This document shows, in pieces, positions 52,791 to 62,607 of a stretch of DNA of 64,000 nucleotides. Within the stretch, counting starts at the first letter, position 1, and each line of letters begins with the position of its first letter. The notes beneath the pieces are model-generated. The model did not search any database. It had not been told where the DNA came from and worked only from the letters and a program-made list of their open reading frames with translations. Source of the stretch: Cucumibacter marinus DSM 18995 (GTDB lineage Bacteria > Pseudomonadota > Alphaproteobacteria > Rhizobiales > Devosiaceae); NCBI RefSeq assembly GCF_000429865.1, contig NZ_AUCR01000002.1:124001-188000 (forward strand), read 5' to 3'. Both the position numbers and the translations under genes were made by a program.

Positions 52791-54163
52791 TCGAAGGCGG
52801 CTATGTCGGTGTCATCGATATCGGCAAGACCAATGCGAAATTCGCAGTGGTCGAAGCCGGCACCGGTCGCGAACTCGCAGTCGAAACCCGCCGGAACAAG
52901 GTTCTTGCCGGTCCCCCCTGGCCACATTTCGATTTAGATGGACTTTGGGCGTTCTTTCTCGACGCAATCACCCAGACGCATAAACGGTTCGGAATAGACG
53001 GCCTGTCGGTAACGACCCATGGTGCCGCCGCCGTGCTGCTCGATGCGGAAGGCCGCCTCGCCGCACCGATGCTCGACTATGAGCATCCGGGCATTGAGAC
53101 AGTGTCGGCGCATTACGACGCGCTGCGCCCGGCTTTCGAAGAGACGGGGTCGCCGCGCCTCGCTGTCGGGCTCAATCTCGGCGCCCAGCTGGATTTCATC
53201 CTGCAAACGGAACCGACCTTGAAAGAACGCGTCCGCCATGTCCTGACTTATCCGCAGTATTGGGGCTATCTGCTGACCGGCGAGATGGCGTGCGACGTGA
53301 CCTCGTTGGGCTGTCACACCGATTTGTGGAACCCGTTCGAGAAGCGCTTTTCTGCACTCCCCGAACGCCTGGGACTGGGTGACCGCATTGCGCCGCCAAG
53401 ACTGCCCGGGGACGTGCTCGGTACCGTGACACCCGCGATCGCTGCGGCAACCGGGCTCTCTCCAGAGACGCCGGTGTCGACCGGCATTCATGACAGCAAT
53501 GCCTCGCTCTATCCCTATCTGCGTACGCGGCAGGAGCCTTTCGCCGTGGTTTCAACCGGCACCTGGGTGGTGGCGATGGCGATCGGGGGCGAAGCTGCGC
53601 ATCTCGATCCGGCGCGCGATACGCTCGTCAATGTCAATGCGCTCGGCCAGCCTACGCCCTCCGCCCGTTTTATGGGTGGGCGCGAGTTTGAAGTCATGAC
53701 CGGGAAGAGTGAAAGCGCGCCTGAAAAGGCAGACCGGGACACCGTGTTGCAGGAGCGGATCATGCTGCTCCCGGCTGTCGAGCCAGGCTCCGGGCCCTAT
53801 CGGGGTCGCCAACGACGCTGGACCCGCGAGCCGGGCAATGCGGGGCAAAGACAGGTCGCGGTTTCTCACTATCTCGCCCTGATGACCGAAACCTGCCTGC
53901 GGCTGGTCGGCGCCAAGGGACCGACCATCGTCGAGGGGCCATTGGCCCGCAATCCGGACTATTGCACATTGCTCGCCGCTTTGCGGCCTGCCGGAGTAGA
54001 AACGGCGCTATCGGCAACCGGCACTTCTGCCGGTGCAGCGCTGCTTTTGAGCGCGGATGCGGCTGCGCCCGCAACCCGCCCCTTGGCGCCTGCGCCAGAT
54101 AGTCACTTGCTCGATCATGCGCGTTTGTGGTTTGCCCTTGTCGAGGATGGAGAGGGCCGATGA
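52787..54163 (+). CDS. rhaK: Rhamnulokinase-like FGGY kinase
   Basis: A 458-residue FGGY-type sugar kinase. [17 protein letters not shown] is the N-terminal phosphate loop, [15 protein letters not shown] the catalytic Asp segment, [13 protein letters not shown] the second phosphate motif, and [13 protein letters not shown] the adenosine motif. It phosphorylates L-rhamnulose (or rhamnose) in the pathway; in R. leguminosarum RhaK is also needed for transport. ATG 52787 overlaps the rhaU stop; the longer frame runs through rhaU. Overlaps lldD at 54160-54163. Confidence 0.92.
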   Translation: MIEGGYVGVIDIGKTNAKFAVVEAGTGRELAVETRRNKVLAGPPWPHFDLDGLWAFFLDAITQTHKRFGIDGLSVTTHGAAAVLLDAEGRLAAPMLDYEHPGIETVSAHYDALRPAFEETGSPRLAVGLNLGAQLDFILQTEPTLKERVRHVLTYPQYWGYLLTGEMACDVTSLGCHTDLWNPFEKRFSALPERLGLGDRIAPPRLPGDVLGTVTPAIAAATGLSPETPVSTGIHDSNASLYPYLRTRQEPFAVVSTGTWVVAMAIGGEAAHLDPARDTLVNVNALGQPTPSARFMGGREFEVMTGKSESAPEKADRDTVLQERIMLLPAVEPGSGPYRGRQRRWTREPGNAGQRQVAVSHYLALMTETCLRLVGAKGPTIVEGPLARNPDYCTLLAALRPAGVETALSATGTSAGAALLLSADAAAPATRPLAPAPDSHLLDHARLWFALVEDGEGR

Positions 54164-55305
54164 CGCTGAGCAAATGTTTCAACTTCCAGGATTTCCGCCA
54201 GGCCGCACGCCGACGGCTTCCCGGACCGATATTCAACTATATCGACGGGGCGGCGGACGACGAGACCACCTATCGGCGCAACACATCGGCTTTCGAGAGT
54301 TGCGATCTGGTGCCGCGTATCCTGCGCGGGGTCGAAGACGTCGATCTGTCCGTGACCGTTCTGGGGCAGAAGCTCGATCTGCCGGTCTATTGTTCGCCAA
54401 CCGCGCTCCAACGACTGTTCCATCACGAAGGCGAGCGGGGTGTGGCGGCTGCCGCCGAGACCTATGGCACCATGTTCGGGGTGTCGTCGCTCGGCACGGC
54501 GTCCATTGAGGAGATCGCGAAAAAGCACAGCAACCCGCAGGTCTACCAGTTCTATTTCCACAAGGATCGCGGCCTCAACAGCGCCATGATGCAGCGCGCC
54601 AAGGAGAACGGGATCGCTGCGATGATGCTGACCGTCGACAGTATTACCGGCGGTAATCGCGAGCGCGACCTTCGCACCGGCTTTGCCATTCCGTTTCGGC
54701 TCAATCTGCGCGGCATCACCGAGTTCGCCATGAAACCGGCCTGGGCGCTCAACTATTTCACCCATGAGAAATTCTCGTTGCCCCAGCTCGACGAGCATAT
54801 CGATTTCGGTTCCGGCACCGCCTCAATCGGGCAGTACTTCACCGAGATGCTCGATCCCTCTCTCAACTGGGACGATGTGGCCAGGATGGTGGCCGAATGG
54901 GACGGTCAGTTCTGCCTCAAGGGCGTGATGAGCGTCGAGGACGCCAAGCGCGCGGCCGAAATCGGCTGCACGGGGATTGTCGTTTCCAATCATGGCGGGC
55001 GGCAGCTCGACGGATCGCGTTCGAGCTTCGATCAGCTCGCGGAAATCGTCGATGCGGTTGGCGACAAGCTCGACGTGATCATGGATTCAGGGGTCACCCG
55101 CGGCACCCACGTCCTCAAGGCACTCTCGCTCGGGGCCAAGGCCGTGGGGCTAGGGCGCTATTATCTTTTCCCGCTGGCGGCCTACGGGCGTGCGGGTGTC
55201 GAGCGGGCACTGGGTCAGATGAAGGCCGAGCTTGTTCGCGATATGCGGCTGATGGGGTGCCGGGAAATCGGTGAACTCTCCCGCGCCAATCTGCGGTTCC
55301 GCTGA
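54160..55305 (+). CDS. lldD: FMN-dependent alpha-hydroxy-acid (L-lactate) dehydrogenase
   Basis: A 381-residue flavoenzyme of the LldD/glycolate oxidase family. RRRLPGPIFNYIDGAADDE is the start signature, VYCSPTALQRLFHHEGERG follows, and VVSNHGGRQLDGSRSS carries the catalytic His and Arg. KLDVIMDSGVTRGTHVLKAL binds the FMN phosphate. It oxidises L-lactate to pyruvate, or a related 2-hydroxy acid. The ATGA overlap with rhaK puts it in the rhamnose operon, where it can remove the lactate made by RhaD. The symbol is by family and context. Confidence 0.88.
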   Translation: MTLSKCFNFQDFRQAARRRLPGPIFNYIDGAADDETTYRRNTSAFESCDLVPRILRGVEDVDLSVTVLGQKLDLPVYCSPTALQRLFHHEGERGVAAAAETYGTMFGVSSLGTASIEEIAKKHSNPQVYQFYFHKDRGLNSAMMQRAKENGIAAMMLTVDSITGGNRERDLRTGFAIPFRLNLRGITEFAMKPAWALNYFTHEKFSLPQLDEHIDFGSGTASIGQYFTEMLDPSLNWDDVARMVAEWDGQFCLKGVMSVEDAKRAAEIGCTGIVVSNHGGRQLDGSRSSFDQLAEIVDAVGDKLDVIMDSGVTRGTHVLKALSLGAKAVGLGRYYLFPLAAYGRAGVERALGQMKAELVRDMRLMGCREIGELSRANLRFR

Positions 55306-55399
55306 AATCCGCGCCGGTCGAGTTGATTCTTGTCAAATCCCTGTCCCGGTTGTGCGGATAGGGTGCCCGCACTGATTTTCAACAAGCGGGATCAATACG

Positions 55400-56155
55400 A
55401 TGGCAAAACGGTTTGGAGGCAAGGTGGCGCTGATCACTGGCGCCGGCTCGGGCATCGGAGAGGCCATCGCCAAACGGCTCGCCGCCGAAGGTGCCGGCGT
55501 TGTTCTGGCCGATATTGATGGCGACGGGCTCGACCGGGTCAGAGCCGATATCGATAGCGCCGGCGGGGCTGTTCGCACCCAGCATCTCGATGTGTCGGAC
55601 GCCTCGGCGCATCAGGCGGTTGTGCGTTTTGCCGAAGAGAAATTCGGTGCCTTGCATCTGGCGGTCAACAATGCCGGAATCGGCGGGCCGTCTGCGCCGG
55701 TGGGCGAATATCCGCTCGAGGGCTGGCACCAGGTCATGAACGTCAATCTCAATGGCGTATTTTACGGGCTGCGTGAGCAGATCCCAGCCCTGTTGCGTGC
55801 CGGCGGCGGCGCCATCGTCAACATGTCCTCGATTCTCGGTTCCGTCGGCTTTGCAAATGCCTCGGCCTATGTCTCGGCCAAGCATGCGCTTGTGGGCCTC
55901 ACCAAGGCCGCGGCCATGGAGTATGCCGACAAGGGCGTTCGCGTGAATGCGGTTGGTCCGGCCTTTATCGACACTCCGCTGCTGAGCAACAATCTGCCGC
56001 CCGAAGCGCTTGCGGGGATCGCGGCCATGCATCCGGTCAAGCGGCTCGGGCGCCCCGAGGAAGTGGCGGCTCTGACATGCTTCCTGCTGGCGGATGAAGC
56101 CAGCTTCATCACCGGCAGCTATCATCTGGTCGATGGCGCCTATTGCGCGCAGTAA
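55400..56155 (+). CDS. Short-chain dehydrogenase/reductase
   Basis: A 251-residue classical SDR. TGAGSGIGEAIAKRL (13-27) is the cofactor loop, LAVNNAGIGGP follows, catalytic Ser143/144, Tyr157 and Lys161 are in NMSSILGSVG and SAYVSAKHAL, and FIDTPLL and GSYHLVDGAY close the fold. An acidic residue (D38) ends strand 2, favouring NAD. It lies 94 bases after lldD, probably the last gene of the rhamnose operon but possibly with its own promoter. Substrate unknown; sugar, lactaldehyde or hydroxy-acid dehydrogenation are options. Confidence 0.88.
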   Translation: MAKRFGGKVALITGAGSGIGEAIAKRLAAEGAGVVLADIDGDGLDRVRADIDSAGGAVRTQHLDVSDASAHQAVVRFAEEKFGALHLAVNNAGIGGPSAPVGEYPLEGWHQVMNVNLNGVFYGLREQIPALLRAGGGAIVNMSSILGSVGFANASAYVSAKHALVGLTKAAAMEYADKGVRVNAVGPAFIDTPLLSNNLPPEALAGIAAMHPVKRLGRPEEVAALTCFLLADEASFITGSYHLVDGAYCAQ

Positions 56156-56161
56156 ATACCG

Positions 56162-57247
56162 TCACTCCGAGGCGAGGTTCTGCCGCCAGACATCGGTGAA
56201 GAGCCGTCTCTTGTGCTGATCGAGTCCGGCCAGGAGGGCCGGGCTCAAAGCGATGGGACGGAGGGTCGAGGGTCCGCCGGTCAGTTGCAGATCGGCGTCC
56301 GGATCCTGCCCGAGCCGGACCACCAGCCGCGAACGGGTCAGGGCCTCGCGTCCAGCCGCCGACAGCATGAAATCGATAAAGGCGCCGGCGTCCCGCAAAT
56401 CCTCCGCCCCTTGCGGCACCAGCGCAGCGCGGGAAAGAATGAGCGTATAATCGGTGGGTGCACGAATGCCGATGCGCGGGTTCTCCTCGGCGCGGGCCAG
56501 CGCATAGGAGCCGAGCACGTTATAGGCGATCAGGTATCGACCGTCGGAGACCGCATCGATGATCTCGGCGGAGCAACAGGTGGCGACAGCGCCCGAGCGG
56601 CCAAAGGCCTCGAGCAACCGGCCAAAGGTGTTGGCCTGGGCGGAATCAACGAAGGCAAACAGGTAGCCGAGCCCTGACGCCTCGATGTCATAGGTGGCGA
56701 CACGCCCGCGAAACCGGGAATCATTGGGGCGTAGCAGATCGATAAGATCGAAGCGCGAGGCGGGCGCCTCGGCCTCGGAAACCAACTCCGTATTGTAGAT
56801 CATCACCGCCGGCTCTTCGGTCACCCCGAACACGCTCGATCGCCAGTTTCGGGAGAGGGGCAACGCATCCGTCCCCGGCGAATGGAATTCGGCGGCGCAG
56901 CCATCATTGGCCAGCTTCATCTGCAGATCGATGGCGGAAGAGATGACGAGGTCGGCGCCCGGTGCTCCATCCGCCGCGCAATCGCGGCGGGAGAGATCGT
57001 AAAGATCGTTCGAACCCCACTGCTCATAAACAACGCGGATCGTCGTGCGATCTCTCAGAAAGGCTTCAAGTACCGGTGCAAAGACGGCGATATCCGTCGT
57101 CGAGCGGATTGTCAGCGTGCGCTCTGCACCGTCGGGGCCGAAGATGGCCATGTCTTCACGTTCGCCGGTGAACGGTGCGTCCTCTTGTGCCGTGGCGGGC
57201 GCGAGCGTCAGCATGCCCACCAGCAAAGCGATCACAAGCTGTTTCAT
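56162..57247 (-). CDS. Orphan periplasmic substrate-binding protein linked to a sensor kinase
   Basis: A 361-residue exported protein. Signal peptide LVIALLVGMLTLAPATAQE. The body resembles type II binding proteins of the iron/thiamine/putrescine class (LTIRSTTDIAVFAPVLEAFL, ADLVISSAIDLQMKLANDG, YLIAYNVLGSYALARAEEN, DAGAFIDFMLSAAGREAL). No permease or ATPase gene accompanies it. Its ATG overlaps the stop of the histidine kinase gene (57244-57247), so it is translated with the two-component system and is better seen as an accessory ligand sensor than as an importer part. Confidence 0.85.
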   Translation of the reverse strand: MKQLVIALLVGMLTLAPATAQEDAPFTGEREDMAIFGPDGAERTLTIRSTTDIAVFAPVLEAFLRDRTTIRVVYEQWGSNDLYDLSRRDCAADGAPGADLVISSAIDLQMKLANDGCAAEFHSPGTDALPLSRNWRSSVFGVTEEPAVMIYNTELVSEAEAPASRFDLIDLLRPNDSRFRGRVATYDIEASGLGYLFAFVDSAQANTFGRLLEAFGRSGAVATCCSAEIIDAVSDGRYLIAYNVLGSYALARAEENPRIGIRAPTDYTLILSRAALVPQGAEDLRDAGAFIDFMLSAAGREALTRSRLVVRLGQDPDADLQLTGGPSTLRPIALSPALLAGLDQHKRRLFTDVWRQNLASE

Positions 57248-58638
57248 GGCGTCTTCTCCGCGGCCAGCGGCAGGATAAGGGCGATCTCGAACCGCCCATC
57301 GTCTGTCCGGCCGAGGTCCAGCCGTCCGTGATGGGCAGTGGCAACGGCGCGGGCGATGGCAAGGCCAAGTCCGCTGCCCCCTGATTTGCCGCGTGTGAAG
57401 CGCGTGCCGAGTTCGCCAAGCAGCTCTGATGGTGGCCCCTTGCCTTGATCACTCACGGCCAGCCTCGCGTGGTCGCCATGCCGCGTTACGGTAACGGCCA
57501 CTGTGCCTTCGCCATGGGTGAGCGCGTTGGAGATGAAGTTCTTGGCCGCTTCCTCGAGCGACAGGCGGTCGCCGATGACCCCGGCGCTGGCCGATGCCAG
57601 GTCGAGGCGCAAACGTCCTTCCTCGAACAGCGTGCCGTCATCAAAGGATTCGGCCGCGCGCATGGCGACCTTTCTGAGGTCCACCCACTCATGCGGTTCG
57701 CTGTCTGAGCGATGGATAATGAGGGCACGGTTGAGAATCTGGTCGGTCAGCCGGGTCAGTTCGACCGAACGGTTGTGAATGCGCGCGACAATGCGCTCGC
57801 GGCGGTCCGGGTCCGGCTCGTCGGCAGCCAGTTCCGCCTGCGCGCGCAGCGCGGCGATGGGTGTGCGCAACTGATGGGCGGAATCCGAGATGAGGTTCTG
57901 CATGCCCTCGATCTGGCGGTTCAGCCGGCCCATGAACCGGTTGATGGCCTCGGTTACCGCGCTCAACTCGCTCGGCACCGCCACATCGAGCGGGGTCAAA
58001 TCATGCGGGTCGCGTGCCAGCAATTCTTCCTGGATGCGCCTGAGCGGGGCCAGCGCCGAACGGATGGCGAAGGCGGCGAGCGCCACCATGCCGAGGCCGG
58101 CGGCGGCGAGCAGCAGCCAGGCATTGCGGGCAATGTCCCAGGCCAGCGCCGTGCGGGCGCGGGTCGTGTGCCCGACAATCGTCGTCACCGCGCCGGAAAA
58201 ACCCCGTTCGGCGAATTGGCGTTTTACCGCGACGAAGCGCGCCGCCTCACCGGTGAACTCGCCGTCAAAGAACAGGCTGTCATACTCGAATTCGGGCAGG
58301 GCGGGGGCGTCATAGCCTGTGAGGGTTTCCCCATTCTCGCCGACGATCCGATAGACGATGCGGTCCTGCCCGGCGAGCGCCAGCAGGTCGAGGGCGGAAA
58401 CCGGCAGATCGGCCAGGGGCTCACCATCGACAATGGCGATAGAGGCGGAGATCTGGTTGGCCGCGCCGATCAGCAGCCGGTCGAAAGCATCCCGCGCCGC
58501 CTGCTGGCCATAGGCGAAAGCCGCAAACGTGATCGCGACACCGCCCGCCAGCAGCAACAGACCGATGGCGGCGAAAAGCCGGCCGGTGATCGAGGGGATA
58601 CGGCGGGGCGGGGCAGGCGGGGCGGCGCTACGTGTCAT
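57244..58638 (-). CDS. tctE: TctE-type sensor histidine kinase
   Basis: A 464-residue membrane kinase. Helix 1 is at about 20-43 (RLFAAIGLLLLAGGVAITF), a periplasmic TctE/2CSK_N sensor spans about 45-170, and helix 2 is at about 173-192. Then come HAMP, the H-box SDSAHQLRTPIAAL (H255), N-box FISNALTHG and GGSGLGLAIARAV. It autophosphorylates and signals to the response regulator whose gene overlaps it by 11 bases. The adjacent divergent tctCBA makes tricarboxylate sensing likely; the orphan binding protein may present the ligand. Confidence 0.9.
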   Translation of the reverse strand: MTRSAAPPAPPRRIPSITGRLFAAIGLLLLAGGVAITFAAFAYGQQAARDAFDRLLIGAANQISASIAIVDGEPLADLPVSALDLLALAGQDRIVYRIVGENGETLTGYDAPALPEFEYDSLFFDGEFTGEAARFVAVKRQFAERGFSGAVTTIVGHTTRARTALAWDIARNAWLLLAAAGLGMVALAAFAIRSALAPLRRIQEELLARDPHDLTPLDVAVPSELSAVTEAINRFMGRLNRQIEGMQNLISDSAHQLRTPIAALRAQAELAADEPDPDRRERIVARIHNRSVELTRLTDQILNRALIIHRSDSEPHEWVDLRKVAMRAAESFDDGTLFEEGRLRLDLASASAGVIGDRLSLEEAAKNFISNALTHGEGTVAVTVTRHGDHARLAVSDQGKGPPSELLGELGTRFTRGKSGGSGLGLAIARAVATAHHGRLDLGRTDDGRFEIALILPLAAEKTP

Positions 58639-59332
58639 CGCACACCAATTGGTAGCCGAGCCCTCTCAGGGTCTTGATGGCGACATTGCCGCCTTCGAGC
58701 TTTCGTCTCAGGCGCCCGACATAGATTTCGACCGCGTTGAGCCCGACTTCGGCTTCGTCGAATGAGAACATGCGCTCGAAGATCCGGTCCTTCGAGATCA
58801 CCCGCCCGCGATTGTCGATCAGGGTCTCAAGCAGCGAGAATTCACGCCGGGTGAGCGGCAGCGCGTCGCCTTTGAGTGTGGCGGTCTGTCCCGCCCGGTC
58901 GAGCGCCAAATCGCCATATTCGATGGCCGATCCTGTCGCCGCATCTCTTGCCGAACGCCGGGCCAGTGCCCGTACCCGCGCCTCGAGCTCTCGCAGATCG
59001 AAGGGCTTGATCAAATAGTCGTCCGCCCCCTTGTCAAGAGCCGTTACCCGATCGTCGACCTTCAGCCGGGCCGTCAACATCAGGATCGGCGTCGGATCGG
59101 CGGCTTTGCGCCGGCCATCAAGGATGTCGAGGCCATCGCCATCGGGCAGGTTGATATCGAGAATGATCACGTCATAGCGCTGCACCGCGATGAGGTCCTC
59201 GGCCTCCGCGCGGGTGCCGGCAATGTCGACAGCGTCGCCGCGGCGTCCAAAGCGTGCGGCAACGGCGTCGGCCACGTCATGGGTGTCCTCGACGACCAGA
59301 ATGCGGATATTATCACCCTCCCTGGCCTTCAT
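58628..59332 (-). CDS. tctD: OmpR-family response regulator (TctD type)
   Basis: A 234-residue regulator. The receiver domain has ILVVEDTHDVADAV acidic pocket, phosphoacceptor D59 in VIILDINLPDGDG, and KGADDYLIKPF. The C-terminal winged helix has LTRREFSLLETLI and VGLNAVEIYVGRLRRKL. The frame opens to TTG 59359, but ATG 59332 gives the usual family length; neither has a strong ribosome site. It faces tctCBA across 157 bases and should control it. Confidence 0.9.
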   Translation of the reverse strand: MKAREGDNIRILVVEDTHDVADAVAARFGRRGDAVDIAGTRAEAEDLIAVQRYDVIILDINLPDGDGLDILDGRRKAADPTPILMLTARLKVDDRVTALDKGADDYLIKPFDLRELEARVRALARRSARDAATGSAIEYGDLALDRAGQTATLKGDALPLTRREFSLLETLIDNRGRVISKDRIFERMFSFDEAEVGLNAVEIYVGRLRRKLEGGNVAIKTLRGLGYQLVCDDT

Positions 59333-59489
59333 TGAGGCTATGATGATCGCGTTTGGCAAGAGGCGGACAAGTCGCAGGCCGCGCCAGGGACGGCGACAGC
59401 TTGGTGACAGGTTGAGGTGTTAGACCGAAACGCAGTTCCCCCGGGAAAGACCCTCAATGGGCACCGGGCGACGCAATGTGGAGGATGAC

Positions 59490-60476
59490 ATGAAACTCAC
59501 GTCCGTGGCTCGCGCCACTGTGCTTGCCGCCATGCTCGGGCTTGGCGCCCAGGCGGCTTATGCTTTTGATCCGGAAAGCCCTGAATGCATCGCGCCCGCC
59601 GATCCCGGCGGCGGATGGGACTTCACCTGCCGGCAGGTGGGCAAGTCACTGCAGGATCTGGGGCTGATCCCCTCGACCATGCAGGTCGTCAATCTTGCCG
59701 GTGGCGGTGGGGGCGTAGCCTTTGCCGAAGTCGTCAACAAACGGAACGACGACAACGACCTGATCGTTGCGGCATCGTCGGCCACCGCAACCCGTCTGGC
59801 CCAGAATGCCTATCCGGGCAATTCGATGGACCAGGTGCGCTGGCTGGCCACGATCGGCGCCGACTATGGCGTCATCGCGGTCTCCAAGGACAGCGAGATC
59901 AACACGCTTCCCGAGCTCTTGGAAATGATCAAGACCGATCCGAGCTCTATCTCGGTTGCGGGCGGTTCCGCCGTTGGTGGCTGGGACCATCTCAAGGTGC
60001 TCATCGCTGCCCAGGCCTATGGCATCGAGGATGTCCGGACCGTCAAATACATCGCCTTCGATGGTGGCGGTGAAGCGGTGACCCAGCTCCTGGCCGGTTC
60101 GGTCCAGGCCTTCACCGGCGACATCTCGGAAGCCAAGGGCTTCGTTGATTCCGGTGATATCAAGGTACTGGCCGTGCTTTCCCCCGATCGTCTCCCGGGT
60201 GAATTCGACGCCTTCCCGACGGCCCGCGAACAGGGTGTCGAGGTGATCGGTGCGAACTGGCGCGGCTTCTATGCGCCGGGCGACATGTCCGACGAGGCCT
60301 ATGACTACTGGGTCGAGCAGATCGGTGCCATGTATGACAGCCCCGAATGGCTGGAAGTGATGCAGGCCAACGGCCTTGCCCCGCTCAATCTGCGCGGCGC
60401 GGAGTTCCAGGAATTCGTGGCTGAATCGGTGGCCAATATCACTGAAATCTCCAAGCAGATCGGCATCATTCAATAA
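59490..60476 (+). CDS. tctC: Tripartite tricarboxylate transporter binding protein (TctC/Bug)
   Basis: A 328-residue periplasmic protein. Signal peptide VLAAMLGLGAQAAYA. CIAPADPGGGWDFTCR is the Bug-family carboxylate-binding loop, and WRGFYAPGDMSDEAYDYW is the C-terminal family signature. It captures citrate-like or other organic acids for TctAB. GGAGG lies just before ATG 59490. First gene of tctCBA, divergent from tctDE. Confidence 0.94.
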   Translation: MKLTSVARATVLAAMLGLGAQAAYAFDPESPECIAPADPGGGWDFTCRQVGKSLQDLGLIPSTMQVVNLAGGGGGVAFAEVVNKRNDDNDLIVAASSATATRLAQNAYPGNSMDQVRWLATIGADYGVIAVSKDSEINTLPELLEMIKTDPSSISVAGGSAVGGWDHLKVLIAAQAYGIEDVRTVKYIAFDGGGEAVTQLLAGSVQAFTGDISEAKGFVDSGDIKVLAVLSPDRLPGEFDAFPTAREQGVEVIGANWRGFYAPGDMSDEAYDYWVEQIGAMYDSPEWLEVMQANGLAPLNLRGAEFQEFVAESVANITEISKQIGIIQ

Positions 60477-60577
60477 GCCGACGCAAATATCCGGGCCGGC
60501 GGTTCACGCCGCCGGTCCCTTTCCGGTCAGGCCCCTTCATGGCAGCCGGCCGGTCCAGAAAATCGGGGGAGGTTCCG

Positions 60578-61009
60578 ATGAGTGATCGGGTATTCGGCGG
60601 CATCGGCGTGGTGCTCGCCATCTTCTTTATCTGGCAGGCGACCCTGATCCAGGAAAGCTTCATTCAGGATGCGGTGGGACCCAAGGTGTTTCCGGTCATC
60701 ATCGGCACGGTGCTGGGACTTTCGAGCCTCTATTTTGTGCTCAAGCCCGATCCCGAACCGTCATGGCCGCGCTTTGGCGGTCTCGCGGAGATCGGCTTCG
60801 CAGCCCTTGTCATGGTGATCTACGCCATGGCGCTGCCCGAACTCGGTTTCGGCATCTCCACGGCCATCGCCGCCGCCTATATCACCTGGCGGCTCGAGAC
60901 CCCGCCCTTGAAGGCGATTATCGCCGGTGTGTCGATTTCGGCGGGTCTCTATATCGTTTTCCGTCTCATTCTCGGGCTGTCGCTGGCGCGCGGCCCGCTG
61001 GGCTTCTGA
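60578..61009 (+). CDS. tctB: Tripartite tricarboxylate transporter small membrane subunit (TctB)
   Basis: A 143-residue protein with four hydrophobic helices (about 5-23, 37-55, 73-92, 95-135 in two parts). GPKVFPVIIGTVLGLSSLYF is the TctB family segment. GGGGAGG precedes ATG 60578. It is the variable small subunit that pairs with TctA; the TctA gene follows after 10 bases. Confidence 0.92.
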   Translation: MSDRVFGGIGVVLAIFFIWQATLIQESFIQDAVGPKVFPVIIGTVLGLSSLYFVLKPDPEPSWPRFGGLAEIGFAALVMVIYAMALPELGFGISTAIAAAYITWRLETPPLKAIIAGVSISAGLYIVFRLILGLSLARGPLGF

Positions 61010-61019
61010 GGAGGGCATC

Positions 61020-62561
61020 ATGGACGTTCTGGGTTCCCTTCTCGACGGTTTTGCCGTCGCCCTGACCTTCGAAAACCTGCTGCTGGCGCTGATCGGTTGC
61101 TTTCTGGGCACCGTCATGGGCGCACTACCGGGGCTTGGCCCTTCCAACGGGGTGGCCATTCTCATTCCGCTCGCCTTCACCATGGGGCTCGGGGCGACGC
61201 CGGCCATGATCCTTTTGACCTCGGTCTATTACGGGGCCATGTATGGCGGGCGCATTTCCTCGATCCTTTTGAACATCCCCGGCGACGAGCCGGCGTTGAT
61301 GACCACCCTCGACGGTTATCCCATGGCCCAGCAGGGCCGGGCCGGGGAAGCGCTTGCGCTTTCCGGTATCGCTTCGTTCTTCGGCGCGTTTTTTGCCACC
61401 TGGGGGCTGGTCTTCCTTGCGCCGCTGCTGGTCAAGGTGGCGCTCCTATTTGGTCCGGCCGAGTATTTCGCCTTGTTCACGCTTGCCTTTGCCACCCTCG
61501 GGGGCATTGCCTCGCGCAACCAGGCCAAGGCCGCTTTCGCCGCCGCGCTTGGCATCGGCATCGCCATGATCGGTGTCGACGGGCAGACCGGCGTGCCACG
61601 CTTCACCTTCGGGGAGGTGCATCTTTACGATGGCATCGACTTCCTCGTTGCGATCGTGGGGCTGTTCGCGCTGTCGGAAGTCTTCATCTTCCTCGAGCAT
61701 CGTGCCTCGGGTGCCCATAAGGGTGCCGATCAGGTGAAGATCGGCAAGATCATTCCAAGCTGGTCGTTGATCAAGTACTGCACGCCGACCATGATCCGCA
61801 CCACCATTCTCGGGTTCGTCGCCGGTGTGCTGCCCGGGGCCGGGGCCTCGCTCGGCTCGTTCATTTCCTATTCGGTCGAAAAACGTCTCGTCGACCGCAA
61901 GGGGACGTTCGGCACCGGCGATCCGCGAGGGGTCGCGGCACCAGAAGCCGGCAACAACGCGGCTGCCGGCGGGGCACTCGTGCCCATGCTGGCGCTCGGC
62001 GTGCCCGGCTCGGGAACCACCGCCGTGCTGCTGGCCGTCCTTCTGGCGCTCAATATCACCCCGGGGCCGCTGCTGTTCACGCAAAACCCGGATGTGGTGT
62101 GGGGCCTGATCGCGGCGCTGTTTATCGGGAACTTCATGCTTTTGCTCATGAACATTCCGATGGTCAGCCTGTTCGTGCGGGTGCTGATGGTACCGCCGCG
62201 CTACCTGATGCCGATTGTCGCCATGGTTTCCTTTGTCGGGATCTACGGCATTTCCGGATCTAGCTTCGATCTGCTCGTCATGGTCGGATTCGGCGTGCTG
62301 GGCTGGGTGTTGCGCAAGCTCGATGTGCCGCTGGTGCCGGTTATTCTCGGCGTTTTGCTGGGGGCCGCCATGGAAAAGAACCTCAGGCGCGCACTCACCA
62401 TATCGGATGGCGACTGGTCGACGCTGGTGGCTTCGCCGCTTTCGATCACCTTGTGGGTGATCGCGATTGTCGGTTTCATCCTGCCGATCGTCATTGGCCC
62501 GATGATCCGGCGGCGCATGGCGATCCGCCGCAAGGACGAAGAAGGTGCGACAGTCGATTGA
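61020..62561 (+). CDS. tctA: Tripartite tricarboxylate transporter large membrane subunit (TctA)
   Basis: A 513-residue membrane protein with about 12 helices. GTVMGALPGLGPSNGVAILI and SILLNIPGDEPALMTTLDG form the first substrate repeat, and GVLPGAGASLGSFISYSVEK with LGVPGSGTTAVLL the second; both are hallmark TctA motifs. It forms the secondary, ion-driven translocation path. GAGGAGG overlaps the tctB end before ATG 61020. Confidence 0.95.
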   Translation: MDVLGSLLDGFAVALTFENLLLALIGCFLGTVMGALPGLGPSNGVAILIPLAFTMGLGATPAMILLTSVYYGAMYGGRISSILLNIPGDEPALMTTLDGYPMAQQGRAGEALALSGIASFFGAFFATWGLVFLAPLLVKVALLFGPAEYFALFTLAFATLGGIASRNQAKAAFAAALGIGIAMIGVDGQTGVPRFTFGEVHLYDGIDFLVAIVGLFALSEVFIFLEHRASGAHKGADQVKIGKIIPSWSLIKYCTPTMIRTTILGFVAGVLPGAGASLGSFISYSVEKRLVDRKGTFGTGDPRGVAAPEAGNNAAAGGALVPMLALGVPGSGTTAVLLAVLLALNITPGPLLFTQNPDVVWGLIAALFIGNFMLLLMNIPMVSLFVRVLMVPPRYLMPIVAMVSFVGIYGISGSSFDLLVMVGFGVLGWVLRKLDVPLVPVILGVLLGAAMEKNLRRALTISDGDWSTLVASPLSITLWVIAIVGFILPIVIGPMIRRRMAIRRKDEEGATVD

Positions 62562-62607
62562 AGACTGCGACCGCTTCTGCAAAGCTGGGGACGCAGAGGT
62601 GCAATGC

